Assembly (NCBI GenBank): GCA_050735975.1
Contig: JBOHVS010000030.1
Span: 1-17,339, forward strand
Source of the DNA: DATMBL01 sp050735975
Lineage (GTDB): Bacteria; Desulfobacterota; Binatia; UBA9968
Length of the DNA stretch: 17,339 bases
Direction: 5' to 3'
The first letter of the stretch is position 1. Each line of letters starts with the position of its first letter. Below are positions 7,125-12,178 of the stretch, one piece after another. Under the pieces are notes generated by a model. It saw only the letters and a list, made by a program, of their open reading frames with translations, searched no databases and was not told the origin of the DNA. Position numbers and translations under genes: made by a program.

Positions 7125-7955
7125 ATGCCTCGAAACGACCAGATCACGCGCCAGTGGCATCTTTTGAGACGACTTGAAGGATCGAACGGCCTGACCCTGC
7201 CGGAGCTTGTCGATTCCGTCCCCGAGGATTACCCAAAAAATGCTCGGACAGTGCGGCGGGATTTGGAGGCGCTGGAAGCCGTAGGGTTCCCGGTCGTGAC
7301 CGAGCGCCATTACGGTCAAACCCGTTGGCGGTTGATGGAGGGCTTTAAAGATATTCCCGCACTCGGGTTTTCCGCCACCGAACTAATGGCTCTGCTGCTC
7401 AGCCGCAACCTTTTAAAACCCCTGGAAGGAACTGAAATCCAAGCTTCACTCAATTCCGCTTTGAGTAAGGCGTCGGCCGCGCTGCCCCCGCAAGGGCATG
7501 AATATGTTCGGACCATGGAGCAGATGTTTTCCGTAGGCCTCGGCCCGTACAAAAGTTACCGCCAGCACAAGAGCACGATAGATACGCTTTCCCAGGCCAT
7601 CGACAAAAGAAAAACAGCGCAAATCCGTTACTATTCGGCGTCTCGAAACAACACCGGACGCCGCGAAGTTGATCCCTATCACCTCTGGTTCGCCGCCGGC
7701 GGGCTTTACATTATCGCCTACTGTCACTTGCGCAAAGACGTTCGGCTGTTCGCCGTCGAACGCATCCGCTCGATCGCGCTTACGGATCATCCTTATCAAA
7801 TGCCGCTTGGGTTCAACGTGGAAGAATATGTCCGCGACGCGCTGATAATCATGCGCGGGCGGCGGATCGAAGTGGAGCTTTTGTTCTCAAAGACAGCCGC
7901 AGCCTGGGTTAAGGACAAGAGCTGGCATCCCAGTCAGGAGGTTTCCCTATTATAA
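7125..7955 (+). CDS. WYL-domain helix-turn-helix transcriptional regulator, C-terminus lost to a frameshift
   Basis: The 276-residue product has a DeoR-like winged helix at about 6-70 (LTLPELVDSV, then ARTVRRDLEALEAVGFPV), a linker helix region, and a WYL domain at about 150-220 (IRYYSASR, REVDPYHLWFAAGGLYIIAY, VRLFAVERIRSI). WYL regulators sense ligands, often nucleotides or nucleic acid, and frequently neighbour CRISPR-Cas or other defence genes. The C-terminal WCX part begins normally (VELLFSKTAAAWVKDKSWHP) but stops after SQEVSLL. In the next frame the expected YKDGRLR follows at 7951, so about one base has been lost or gained. That frame then runs into Cas2-like sequence. Family members usually have about 310-340 residues. 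A weak promoter (TTGATC at 7075, TAGGCT at 7099) may lie upstream. Probably inactive or altered in ligand sensing. Confidence 0.85.
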   Translation: MPRNDQITRQWHLLRRLEGSNGLTLPELVDSVPEDYPKNARTVRRDLEALEAVGFPVVTERHYGQTRWRLMEGFKDIPALGFSATELMALLLSRNLLKPLEGTEIQASLNSALSKASAALPPQGHEYVRTMEQMFSVGLGPYKSYRQHKSTIDTLSQAIDKRKTAQIRYYSASRNNTGRREVDPYHLWFAAGGLYIIAYCHLRKDVRLFAVERIRSIALTDHPYQMPLGFNVEEYVRDALIIMRGRRIEVELLFSKTAAAWVKDKSWHPSQEVSLL

Positions 7956-7956
7956 G

Positions 7957-8106
7957 GATGGACGACTACGGCGACAGTTGCTTCAATGCATTGACCATGA
8001 AGAAGACAGCATTCGGTTTTACAGACTTGTGGAACCCCGTGACCGTTATATGAAGGTATATGGTGTAAACCGCGATGTCGATTTTGCAGCGCCTCTTGTT
8101 TTTTAA
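7957..8106 (+). pseudogene. cas2: 3' fragment of cas2 (CRISPR adaptation endonuclease)
   Basis: This frame has no start codon of its own and encodes DGRLRRQLLQCIDHEEDSI, then RFYRLVEPRDRYMKVYG and a tail ending VDFAAPLVF before TAA 8104-8106. LRR.LL..ID.E.DSIRFY.L is the second half of Cas2, including the conserved ID..(E/Q)DS(I/L)R(F/V)Y stretch, and the D...PL(V/I) ending is also typical. Cas2 normally has about 90-100 residues; the first half, with its catalytic Asp, is missing. The upstream sequence is instead the tail of the WYL regulator gene, joined around the shared DGRLR/LRR codons. Cas2 works with Cas1 to insert spacers, so this fragment cannot function. Its position just before the leader and array is exactly where cas2 is expected. 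Confidence 0.82.
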
Positions 8107-8293
8107 TCGGGCGAACGCGAACCATGAGTCCTAAGAGATACTGGGAGCGAATCGCGCTATGCGTAACTGCCGGAGATGTCAGAGTTTCCGCGATGCGCGG
8201 GTGAGTGAATCAAATGTCCGGGCGCGTGTGCGAACTTGGTTCGCGCCCGCGTAGAAAAAAAGCTAAAGGAGGCAGCCATTTAGATCATCTACT
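8107..8293 (+). promoter_or_regulatory. CRISPR leader
   Basis: The 187 bases between the cas2 stop and the first repeat have no gene. Orientation fits a leader: cas2 lies upstream, the repeats end in ATTGAAAC on the plus strand, and the degraded repeat is at the far end. It contains a GC-rich hairpin (GGGCGCG at 8220-8226 with CGCGCCC at 8242-8248) followed by an A-rich stretch (GTAGAAAAAAAGCTAAAG). An AAGGAGG at 8266-8272 has no usable start codon after it. No promoter could be picked with confidence. Confidence 0.6.
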
Positions 8294-8526
8294 GTTGCGC
8301 CCGCTCTTCGGAGCGGGCGAGGATTGAAACTTTCTTTATCTCGTCTGTCTCGAACTCCCTGGAAGTGTTGCGCTCCTCCTTCGGGAGGAGCGAGGATTGA
8401 AACACTTTCTATATCGCCCCGTCCGCGCTGGGAACGGGTTGCGCTCCTCCTTCGGGAGGAGCGAGGATTGAAACCCATCGAAGCGAACAGAAGAGAAGGC
8501 AAACGCCAAGTTGCGCTCCTCCTTCG
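8294..8526 (+). CRISPR. Orphan CRISPR array: three full 37-bp repeats, three spacers, one truncated repeat
   Basis: Full repeats lie at 8294-8330, 8367-8403 and 8438-8474; a partial fourth (17 bases) lies at 8510-8526. Spacers are 36, 34 and 35 bases (8331-8366, 8404-8437, 8475-8509) and unrelated to each other. Every full repeat starts GTTGCGC and ends GCGAGGATTGAAAC, the handle of Cas6-processed type I/III systems. Each contains a 9-bp hairpin with a TTCG loop. Repeats 2 and 3 are identical (CGCTCCTCC/GGAGGAGCG). Repeat 1, next to the leader, has a different stem (CGCCCGCTC/GAGCGGGCG) with four base pairs exchanged and pairing intact. No intact cas gene is present in the window, so the array depends on genes elsewhere or is dead. 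Confidence 0.92.
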
Positions 8527-8547
8527 AGGGAAAGAAAAGGGGTCAAA

Positions 8548-8605
8548 TATGGAGTTAGATAGTTAACACCCAGCCTTAAGCTCACGATTCCTTTTTACTT
8601 TTGAT
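8548..8605 (+). repeat. Direct repeat flanking the MazF-type module, left copy
   Basis: TATGGAGTTAGATAGTTAAC and the following bases through CAGCCTTAAGCTC(A)CGATTC and CTTTTGATA match 9299-9360 in the same orientation, with a few substitutions and a 3-base gap. The stretch before it (AAAGAAAAGGGGTCAAA) also resembles the bases before the right copy (CCGAAAAAGCGGTTAAG). The last CRISPR repeat breaks off about 20 bases upstream. From 8606 to 8769 I see no gene or strong site. Confidence 0.82.
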
Positions 8606-8769
8606 ATTTCTTGAGGACCCTGTGTGGAGAATAACGCCCTTTCTCCAAACGATCTCCAAAGAAGGAATATCCCTGTGAGGCGCAAGCTTGAGAAGCTGGC
8701 GCGCCACCGTTTCTCTCGCGCACTGTTGAGAATGTTCTCAGCTGTAGGGAAAAGCGTAGTGCGAAGTTT

Positions 8770-8809
8770 TTGACCCTGCAGATATTAATGGCTATACTTA
8801 TGGCCATAA
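8770..8809 (+). promoter_or_regulatory. Promoter and palindromic operator of the first toxin-antitoxin module
   Basis: TTGACC (8770-8775) and TATACT (8793-8798) are spaced by 17 bases, a good sigma-70 promoter. TTATGGCCATAA at 8798-8809 is a perfect 12-bp palindrome covering the expected transcription start, and a partial second half-site (ATGGCTAT) precedes it. Phd/YefM antitoxins usually repress their own operons at such sites, so autoregulation is likely. An AGAGGAGGA ribosome-binding site follows before the ATG at 8829. Confidence 0.72.
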
Positions 8810-8828
8810 TTGCAGAGGAGGAAGGTCT

Positions 8829-9056
8829 ATGAAGTTCGTTAGCGTGGCGGAAGCCAAGAATCGTTTGACCGTTTACCTGGCGCAGGCCAGAAAAAAGAAG
8901 GAACCTATTATAATCACTCATCACGGTAAACCCTACGCGCTGATCCAGCCAATCTCCGAGGAAGATCTGGAGGGGTTGGGATGGGATCAACTTGCCCAGA
9001 GCCGCCTCCGGAAGGCTTGGGAAGGAGAGGACGATGCCCTCTACAACTACCTATAA
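8829..9056 (+). CDS. Phd/YefM-type antitoxin
   Basis: The 75-residue product begins MKFVSVAEAKNRLTVYLAQA and continues with IIITHHGKPYALIQPI, the Phd/YefM pattern: V.EAK..L...L..A, then (I/V)..(H/N)GKP.A.L.P. The N-terminal part forms the dimeric DNA-binding fold. The acidic C-terminus (WEGEDDALYNYL) would wrap and neutralise the toxin. It has a strong ribosome-binding site and its own promoter with an operator palindrome. The downstream toxin gene starts inside its last codons, so translation is coupled. Cognate toxins of Phd/YefM proteins vary; here it is a MazF/PemK-like protein. Confidence 0.88.
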   Translation: MKFVSVAEAKNRLTVYLAQARKKKEPIIITHHGKPYALIQPISEEDLEGLGWDQLAQSRLRKAWEGEDDALYNYL

Positions 9057-9297
9057 AAGAGGGCATGTCATTGTGGTTAACGTTCCATTTTCAAACCACA
9101 CCGGAATCAAGCCTCGGCCCGCGCTTGTTATCTCCACGGATGCCTTCCACCGTGATCTACCGGATCTTATTGTTTGCCCGATCAGCAGCCAGCCGCGTTA
9201 TTATCAGCGCCCTGGCTCGGGAGATTGTCCTCTTCGAGGGTGGCGGGCGGTCGGGCTCCGGCATCCGAGTACGGTCAGGTACCGAAAAAGCGGTTAA
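9034..9297 (+). CDS. MazF/PemK-like toxin, C-terminally truncated
   Basis: The ATG at 9034 overlaps the antitoxin gene by 23 bases and has GAAGGAGAGG just upstream; this is a better start than the longer open frame from 8992. The 87 residues show the PemK/MazF beta-barrel pattern: YKRGHVIVVNVPFSNHTG, IKPRPALVIS (RPALV is the signature), DLIVCPISSQ and VGLRHPSTVR. MazF-family toxins are mRNA endoribonucleases, normally 105-125 residues long. Here the sequence turns into RYRKSG and stops after the STVR strand, missing the final helix and the ..L..IG.L segment. The stop lies two bases before the right-hand copy of the flanking direct repeat, so the end was probably removed by the event that placed that repeat. 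Likely inactive or weakened. Confidence 0.8.
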   Translation: MPSTTTYKRGHVIVVNVPFSNHTGIKPRPALVISTDAFHRDLPDLIVCPISSQPRYYQRPGSGDCPLRGWRAVGLRHPSTVRYRKSG

Positions 9298-9298
9298 G

Positions 9299-9360
9299 TA
9301 TGGAGTTAGATAGTTAACATACAGCCTTAAGCTCGCGATTCGCTTCTTTTGCTTTTGATA
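9299..9360 (+). repeat. Direct repeat flanking the MazF-type module, right copy
   Basis: This copy pairs with 8548-8605. It begins immediately after the truncated toxin stop codon. The two copies bracket about 690 bases containing the whole toxin-antitoxin module. Downstream, 9361-9502 holds no gene; the only structure seen is a small hairpin, CGCCG-CTTGAC-CGGCG at 9391-9406. Confidence 0.82.
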
Positions 9361-9502
9361 ATTTGGTAAGAAGATCAGAGTGCCCTTTCACGCCGCTTGA
9401 CCGGCGTCCTATCCATAAAGTAGTTCTCTCACCCGAATTGTCACTGCGAAGTTTCACCGGTATCCGAATTTTCAGTCCGTTGTTGGTTGGCTGTTTTCCG
9501 GT

Positions 9503-9549
9503 TTGACGCCATGGGACAGATTCGCTAAGCTAAGTAGTGATGTCACTAC
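9503..9549 (+). promoter_or_regulatory. Promoter and operator of the second toxin-antitoxin module
   Basis: TTGACG (9503-9508) and TAAGCT (9526-9531) are 17 bases apart. GTAGTGATGTCACTAC at 9534-9549 is an inverted repeat (seven of eight pairs) placed over the expected transcription start, fitting autorepression by the downstream antitoxin. GGGAGG at 9556-9561 is the ribosome-binding site for the ATG at 9568. Confidence 0.65.
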
Positions 9550-9567
9550 AGAGACGGGAGGGTTCAT

Positions 9568-9852
9568 ATGCGGATGGGATTAAGAGAGGCCAATCAGCGG
9601 TTCTCCAAGGCGATCAAGGCGGTGAAACAGGGCAAAGAGGTTATACTGACCGAGCGGGGGAAGCCGATCGCGGTCATCAAGCCGCTCGATCCGGACGAGG
9701 ATCAGGAGGCGATCATCCGCCGCCTGGAGGCGGAGGGAATACTACGGCCGGCTTTGAAACGGGGACCTATGCCGAAGCCAAACTGGAAGCCGATTCGCAT
9801 CAAAGGTAAGCCTATCTCGCATACTATTAGCGAAGAGCGGGACGAGCGGTGA
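9568..9852 (+). CDS. Phd/YefM-type antitoxin of a VapC pair
   Basis: The 94-residue product reads MRMGLREANQRFSKAIKAVK and then EVILTERGKPIAVIKPL, the Phd fold signature (L.EA...F......V..G..V.(I/L)T.RGKP.AV..P). The C-terminal half is basic and proline-rich (LKRGPMPKPNWKPIRIKGKP), which differs from the acidic tail of the first antitoxin and should form the toxin-binding arm. Its stop codon overlaps the toxin start by four bases (GTGA), a classic coupled arrangement. A promoter and operator lie upstream. Confidence 0.9.
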   Translation: MRMGLREANQRFSKAIKAVKQGKEVILTERGKPIAVIKPLDPDEDQEAIIRRLEAEGILRPALKRGPMPKPNWKPIRIKGKPISHTISEERDER

Positions 9853-10283
9853 CGTTCGCCTATTTCGACACGAGCGCTTTGGTAAAACGATATGTTAGGG
9901 AGAGGGGTTCCGCCCAGGTCGGGTCCTTGCTGCGCCGGCACGACTTATTATCCTCGGCGCTCACTCCGGTGGAAGTGTTGTCCGCCTTATGGAGACGGAA
10001 ACGCAACGGCGACTTGTCCGAAGAAAACTTGTCTATCACATTGAGCAGGGTTCAGAATGACCGAATAGGATGGGAGTTGGTCGAGGTGGGTGGGACGGTT
10101 TTAAGCCGGGCTGAAGAGATCATTCAGGAAACCGTGCCCATGAGAGCCTTGGACGCTATTCACGTTGCTTCGTTGATGACGTTCCAGGCTGCTTCTTCCA
10201 TTCAAATTCCATTCGTCACAGGTGATACGCGTCAGCGAGATGCGGCAACTCGTCTCGGCCTGGATGTCGTCTGGGTCGGCTAG
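9849..10283 (+). CDS. vapC: VapC-type PIN-domain ribonuclease toxin
   Basis: The 144-residue product starts at GTG 9849. PIN-domain acidic residues are all present: D7 in YFDTSALVKRY, E42 in SALTPVEVLSA, D102 in RALDAIHVASL and D126 in FVTGDTRQRDAA. These coordinate Mg2+/Mn2+ for RNA cleavage; VapC toxins cut tRNA or rRNA and are held inactive by the partner antitoxin. Length is normal and no catalytic residue is missing, so this module looks intact, in contrast to the truncated MazF-type neighbour. A third gene follows 14 bases downstream on the same transcript. Confidence 0.93.
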   Translation: MTFAYFDTSALVKRYVRERGSAQVGSLLRRHDLLSSALTPVEVLSALWRRKRNGDLSEENLSITLSRVQNDRIGWELVEVGGTVLSRAEEIIQETVPMRALDAIHVASLMTFQAASSIQIPFVTGDTRQRDAATRLGLDVVWVG

Positions 10284-10297
10284 GACAAGGAGGTTCT

Positions 10298-10813
10298 ATG
10301 GGACTATTTGATACGATCCAGGCGACGCTTACCTGTCCTGTTTGCGGTTCAGGAAGAGAACGGCAGATCCAGACGAAGAAGGGACCTTGTGCGATGTTGA
10401 ACCTGGAAATTGGCGACACGATCGAGCCTTTCTTTTACGGCGATTACTGGCTCGAAGAAGAGTGGGATTGTGATGATTGCCGGAAGCAAACCTCCGACGA
10501 AAACCGATGGCACAAGGTCTTTATCCATTGCATTAATGGCTTGATTGTAGAAGTCGCGCCAGAAAGACCGCCTCTCGGCAAATTGCCCGATTGGGATCTC
10601 GTCCACAAACTCTCTCGGGAGCGCCTGCGTTATCGCCAAGCTCTAAGGATTGTGAGGGGTTCCGTTCTTCGCTTCAAGGAAAGAATGGCCGAAGGCGAAG
10701 CGAAGCGGCAACCGTTTCTGGATATCGGGCCAAAAACCATTGAGGAATTGCTGGACGACATCATTGAGGAAATAGGCCGAGCGGAGAGAGGAGAACCGGC
10801 CGGGTGGTTTTAG
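10298..10813 (+). CDS. Zinc-ribbon protein of unknown function
   Basis: I do not recognise a family. The 171-residue product begins MGLFDTIQATLTCPVCGSGR. CPVC (13-16) and CDDC (58-61) form a four-cysteine zinc-ribbon pair separated by an aromatic, acidic stretch (FFYGDYWLEEEWDC). The second half is helical and charged, with long amphipathic helices (RLRYRQALRIVRGSVLRFKE and TIEELLDDIIEEIGRAERGE). There is no signal peptide or membrane segment, so it is cytoplasmic. AAGGAGG sits four bases before the ATG. It starts 14 bases after vapC on the same strand and is probably cotranscribed with the toxin-antitoxin pair. Whether it is functionally linked or merely a passenger is unknown. Confidence 0.75.
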   Translation: MGLFDTIQATLTCPVCGSGRERQIQTKKGPCAMLNLEIGDTIEPFFYGDYWLEEEWDCDDCRKQTSDENRWHKVFIHCINGLIVEVAPERPPLGKLPDWDLVHKLSRERLRYRQALRIVRGSVLRFKERMAEGEAKRQPFLDIGPKTIEELLDDIIEEIGRAERGEPAGWF

Positions 10814-10905
10814 GCGGGAACTTGAAAACTTTTCCCTATTAGGACGGAACTGAAAGGAAATTTTCTTTCAAGAATCCGCAACCGAAGATCGAGTTTTCGG
10901 GGATT

Positions 10906-11094
10906 TTGGAGCAAGGATTTGACAAGAGCATGGCACTTATGCTTTCATGCCGCGACATGCAAGAATTTCTAACCGGGATTTCCGTCTTATCTGCCGTTTG
11001 GTATGTGCTAAGGTCCCTTCCTGAACTGATGCAGGTCTTCGGTTTCCTCTTTGGCTACCTATTCGCCGCGTGGGCGATGGACGAATACTTCTGA
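10906..11094 (+). CDS. Doubtful small ORF with a hydrophobic C-terminal half
   Basis: A TTG-started frame encodes 62 residues; an internal ATG at 10930 would give 54. The second half (ISVLSAVWYVLRSLPELMQV then FGFLFGYLFAAWAMDEYF) could form one or two membrane helices. No clear ribosome-binding site or relative is recognised. A 20-base near-palindrome (TGAAAGGAAATTTTCTTTCA, 10851-10870) lies upstream and may close the preceding transcript. The ORF abuts the dispersed repeat at 11104 and could be a chance frame or a gene remnant. Confidence 0.25.
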   Translation: MEQGFDKSMALMLSCRDMQEFLTGISVLSAVWYVLRSLPELMQVFGFLFGYLFAAWAMDEYF

Positions 11095-11103
11095 GTGGCT
11101 CAG

Positions 11104-11186
11104 CAGGCCGTTGAAAAAGGCCTATCTGCTTCCTGTCTGCGTGCGACGCACAGGCAGGCGTTGCGCTTGCCCGATTCACTCCAACG
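11104..11186 (+). repeat. Dispersed 83-bp repeat, copy 2
   Basis: This copy matches 1925-2007 over its whole length in the same orientation, and more weakly the inverted copy at 2113-2178. The core CTGTCTGCGTGCGACGCACA is identical in copies 1 and 2 and folds into the same stem-loop. With the next element it fills most of the 10814-11492 spacer. Confidence 0.8.
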
Positions 11187-11230
11187 ACTCGAAACAGTTA
11201 AACGGTTCAAGCAAATTGATCGCTACGCTC

Positions 11231-11260
11231 CCGTTCAAACCGTTTAAACGGCTTGAACGG
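11231..11260. repeat. 30-bp near-palindrome within a run of GTTTGAACGG-like units
   Basis: The 30 bases from CCGTTCAAACC to GGCTTGAACGG are palindromic at 14 of 15 pairs around GTTTAAAC. Related units continue on both sides (GTTAAACGGTTCAAGC at 11198-11213, GGTTTGAACCACTGGAACGG at 11259-11278), giving a loose repeat of about ten bases. No gene is present. It may be a hairpin at transcript ends or a dispersed repeat family. Confidence 0.6.
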
Positions 11261-11492
11261 TTTGAACCACTGGAACGGCTTGATTCACTGAAAATTATAC
11301 AGACGGGCGCAGTTGTCACAGAGATATTTACGTTTGAGGGACATACCCACGGCCTTCTCGACCGCCGGGGTTTTCGAAAAGTTGCGATTTTATGCACCCA
11401 TCATGGTCAAGGATGCGCCTTGACATTGGTTTTGCACTGTTGTTAAGGGTTGGACCTCGGAAAATTCATTTGAAATGAAAGGGAGGTTTAAA

Positions 11493-12005
11493 ATGGCCCA
11501 GAATCAAAAGGCGATAGAACTGCAGAAAGGAGAAAAAGTCGAGTACGACTGGGGGACGCTTTGGCCGCACTACCACAAAGAAAAGATGAACTGGGCGACC
11601 GGATTTAGAACTAAAGGGGACGTGGACATTCTTTTCCTCTCCGGGTCGACAGGAAGGGATCCATTTGAAGATGCGCCTTGCAGAACTCCCGACCAGGAAC
11701 GCGCTGGAAGAGGCAAAGTAGTCGGCGGCATAAAGGAACAGACACGACAGGCATTAGATGACATCAAAAATAATCTCGAGATAATGGGCGCCAGTCTGAA
11801 ACATATCGTCATGTTTCGTTATTACCTCAAGCGAAGAGAGGACGTTTTTGACATGCGTGACGAAATGTACAGTTTCTTTGAAGAGCATGAACCGGATTTA
11901 CGCGCGCATCCCAGATCGGCCACTTTGCTGAGAGGCGTGGGGATCGATTTGCCGGACATGCTCGTCGAAATAGAAGCCTGGGCAGTTGTCCCGAGAAGCA
12001 AATAG
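11493..12005 (+). CDS. RidA/YjgF/UK114 family protein with an N-terminal extension
   Basis: The ATG at 11493 is chosen because GGGAGG lies just upstream; an earlier ATG at 11475 lacks one. The 170 residues end in the Rid signature: HPRSATLLRGVGIDLPDMLV followed by EIEAWAV, containing the arginine (R141) and glutamate (E159) equivalent to the catalytic Arg105 and Glu120 of E. coli RidA. Earlier are DILFLSGSTGRDP and EQTRQALDDIKNNLEIMGAS, the usual G.....G and helix-1 segments. RidA proteins hydrolyse reactive imines and enamines; other Rid members act in amine or pyrimidine catabolism. Compared with about 130 residues in RidA, this one has roughly 35 extra N-terminal residues and an insert (EDAPCRTPDQERAGRGK). 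It is followed 173 bases later by a luciferase-like oxidoreductase gene. Confidence 0.83.
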   Translation: MAQNQKAIELQKGEKVEYDWGTLWPHYHKEKMNWATGFRTKGDVDILFLSGSTGRDPFEDAPCRTPDQERAGRGKVVGGIKEQTRQALDDIKNNLEIMGASLKHIVMFRYYLKRREDVFDMRDEMYSFFEEHEPDLRAHPRSATLLRGVGIDLPDMLVEIEAWAVVPRSK

Positions 12006-12080
12006 ACGCAGGATCGGGCCGTCAGTAAAATCGTTGCGTGCAGAGACTGAAGTGATGCAGTCCCATTTCGCTTGCGCCTA

Positions 12081-12109
12081 TGGTCTTTGGGCCGGAAAAC
12101 TCATATAAT
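12081..12109 (+). promoter_or_regulatory. Possible promoter of the luciferase-like gene
   Basis: TATAAT at 12104-12109 is a perfect -10 hexamer about 70 bases before the start codon. The -35 region at a 17-base spacing (TGGTCT, 12081-12086) is poor, so the promoter may need an activator or be coincidental. Confidence 0.35.
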
Positions 12110-12178
12110 CTGCGGCATTGGCTGGTCTTCAATAATTTCCAAAAAAGCGCAGAACAAATCGCATAAGGAGCGGCATCC

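Noticed and set aside
7941..7960. Programmed ribosomal frameshift joining WYL and Cas2 frames
   Set aside because: There is no slippery heptamer with a following structure at the shift point, and the Cas2 part lacks its catalytic first half, so a mutation plus deletion is simpler.
8220..8260. Hairpin in the leader as an intrinsic terminator
   Set aside because: The stem is followed by A residues, not T, on the plus strand, so it does not fit a terminator in the direction of the cas2 remnant.
8265..8285. AAGGAGG at 8266-8272 as a ribosome-binding site for a small gene
   Set aside because: No usable start codon follows before TAG, and the position is inside the CRISPR leader.
8595..8990. 131-residue open frame on the minus strand
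   Set aside because: It runs through the first antitoxin gene and its promoter, and its end lies in the flanking direct repeat. I recognise no family in it, although its last third could be a remnant.
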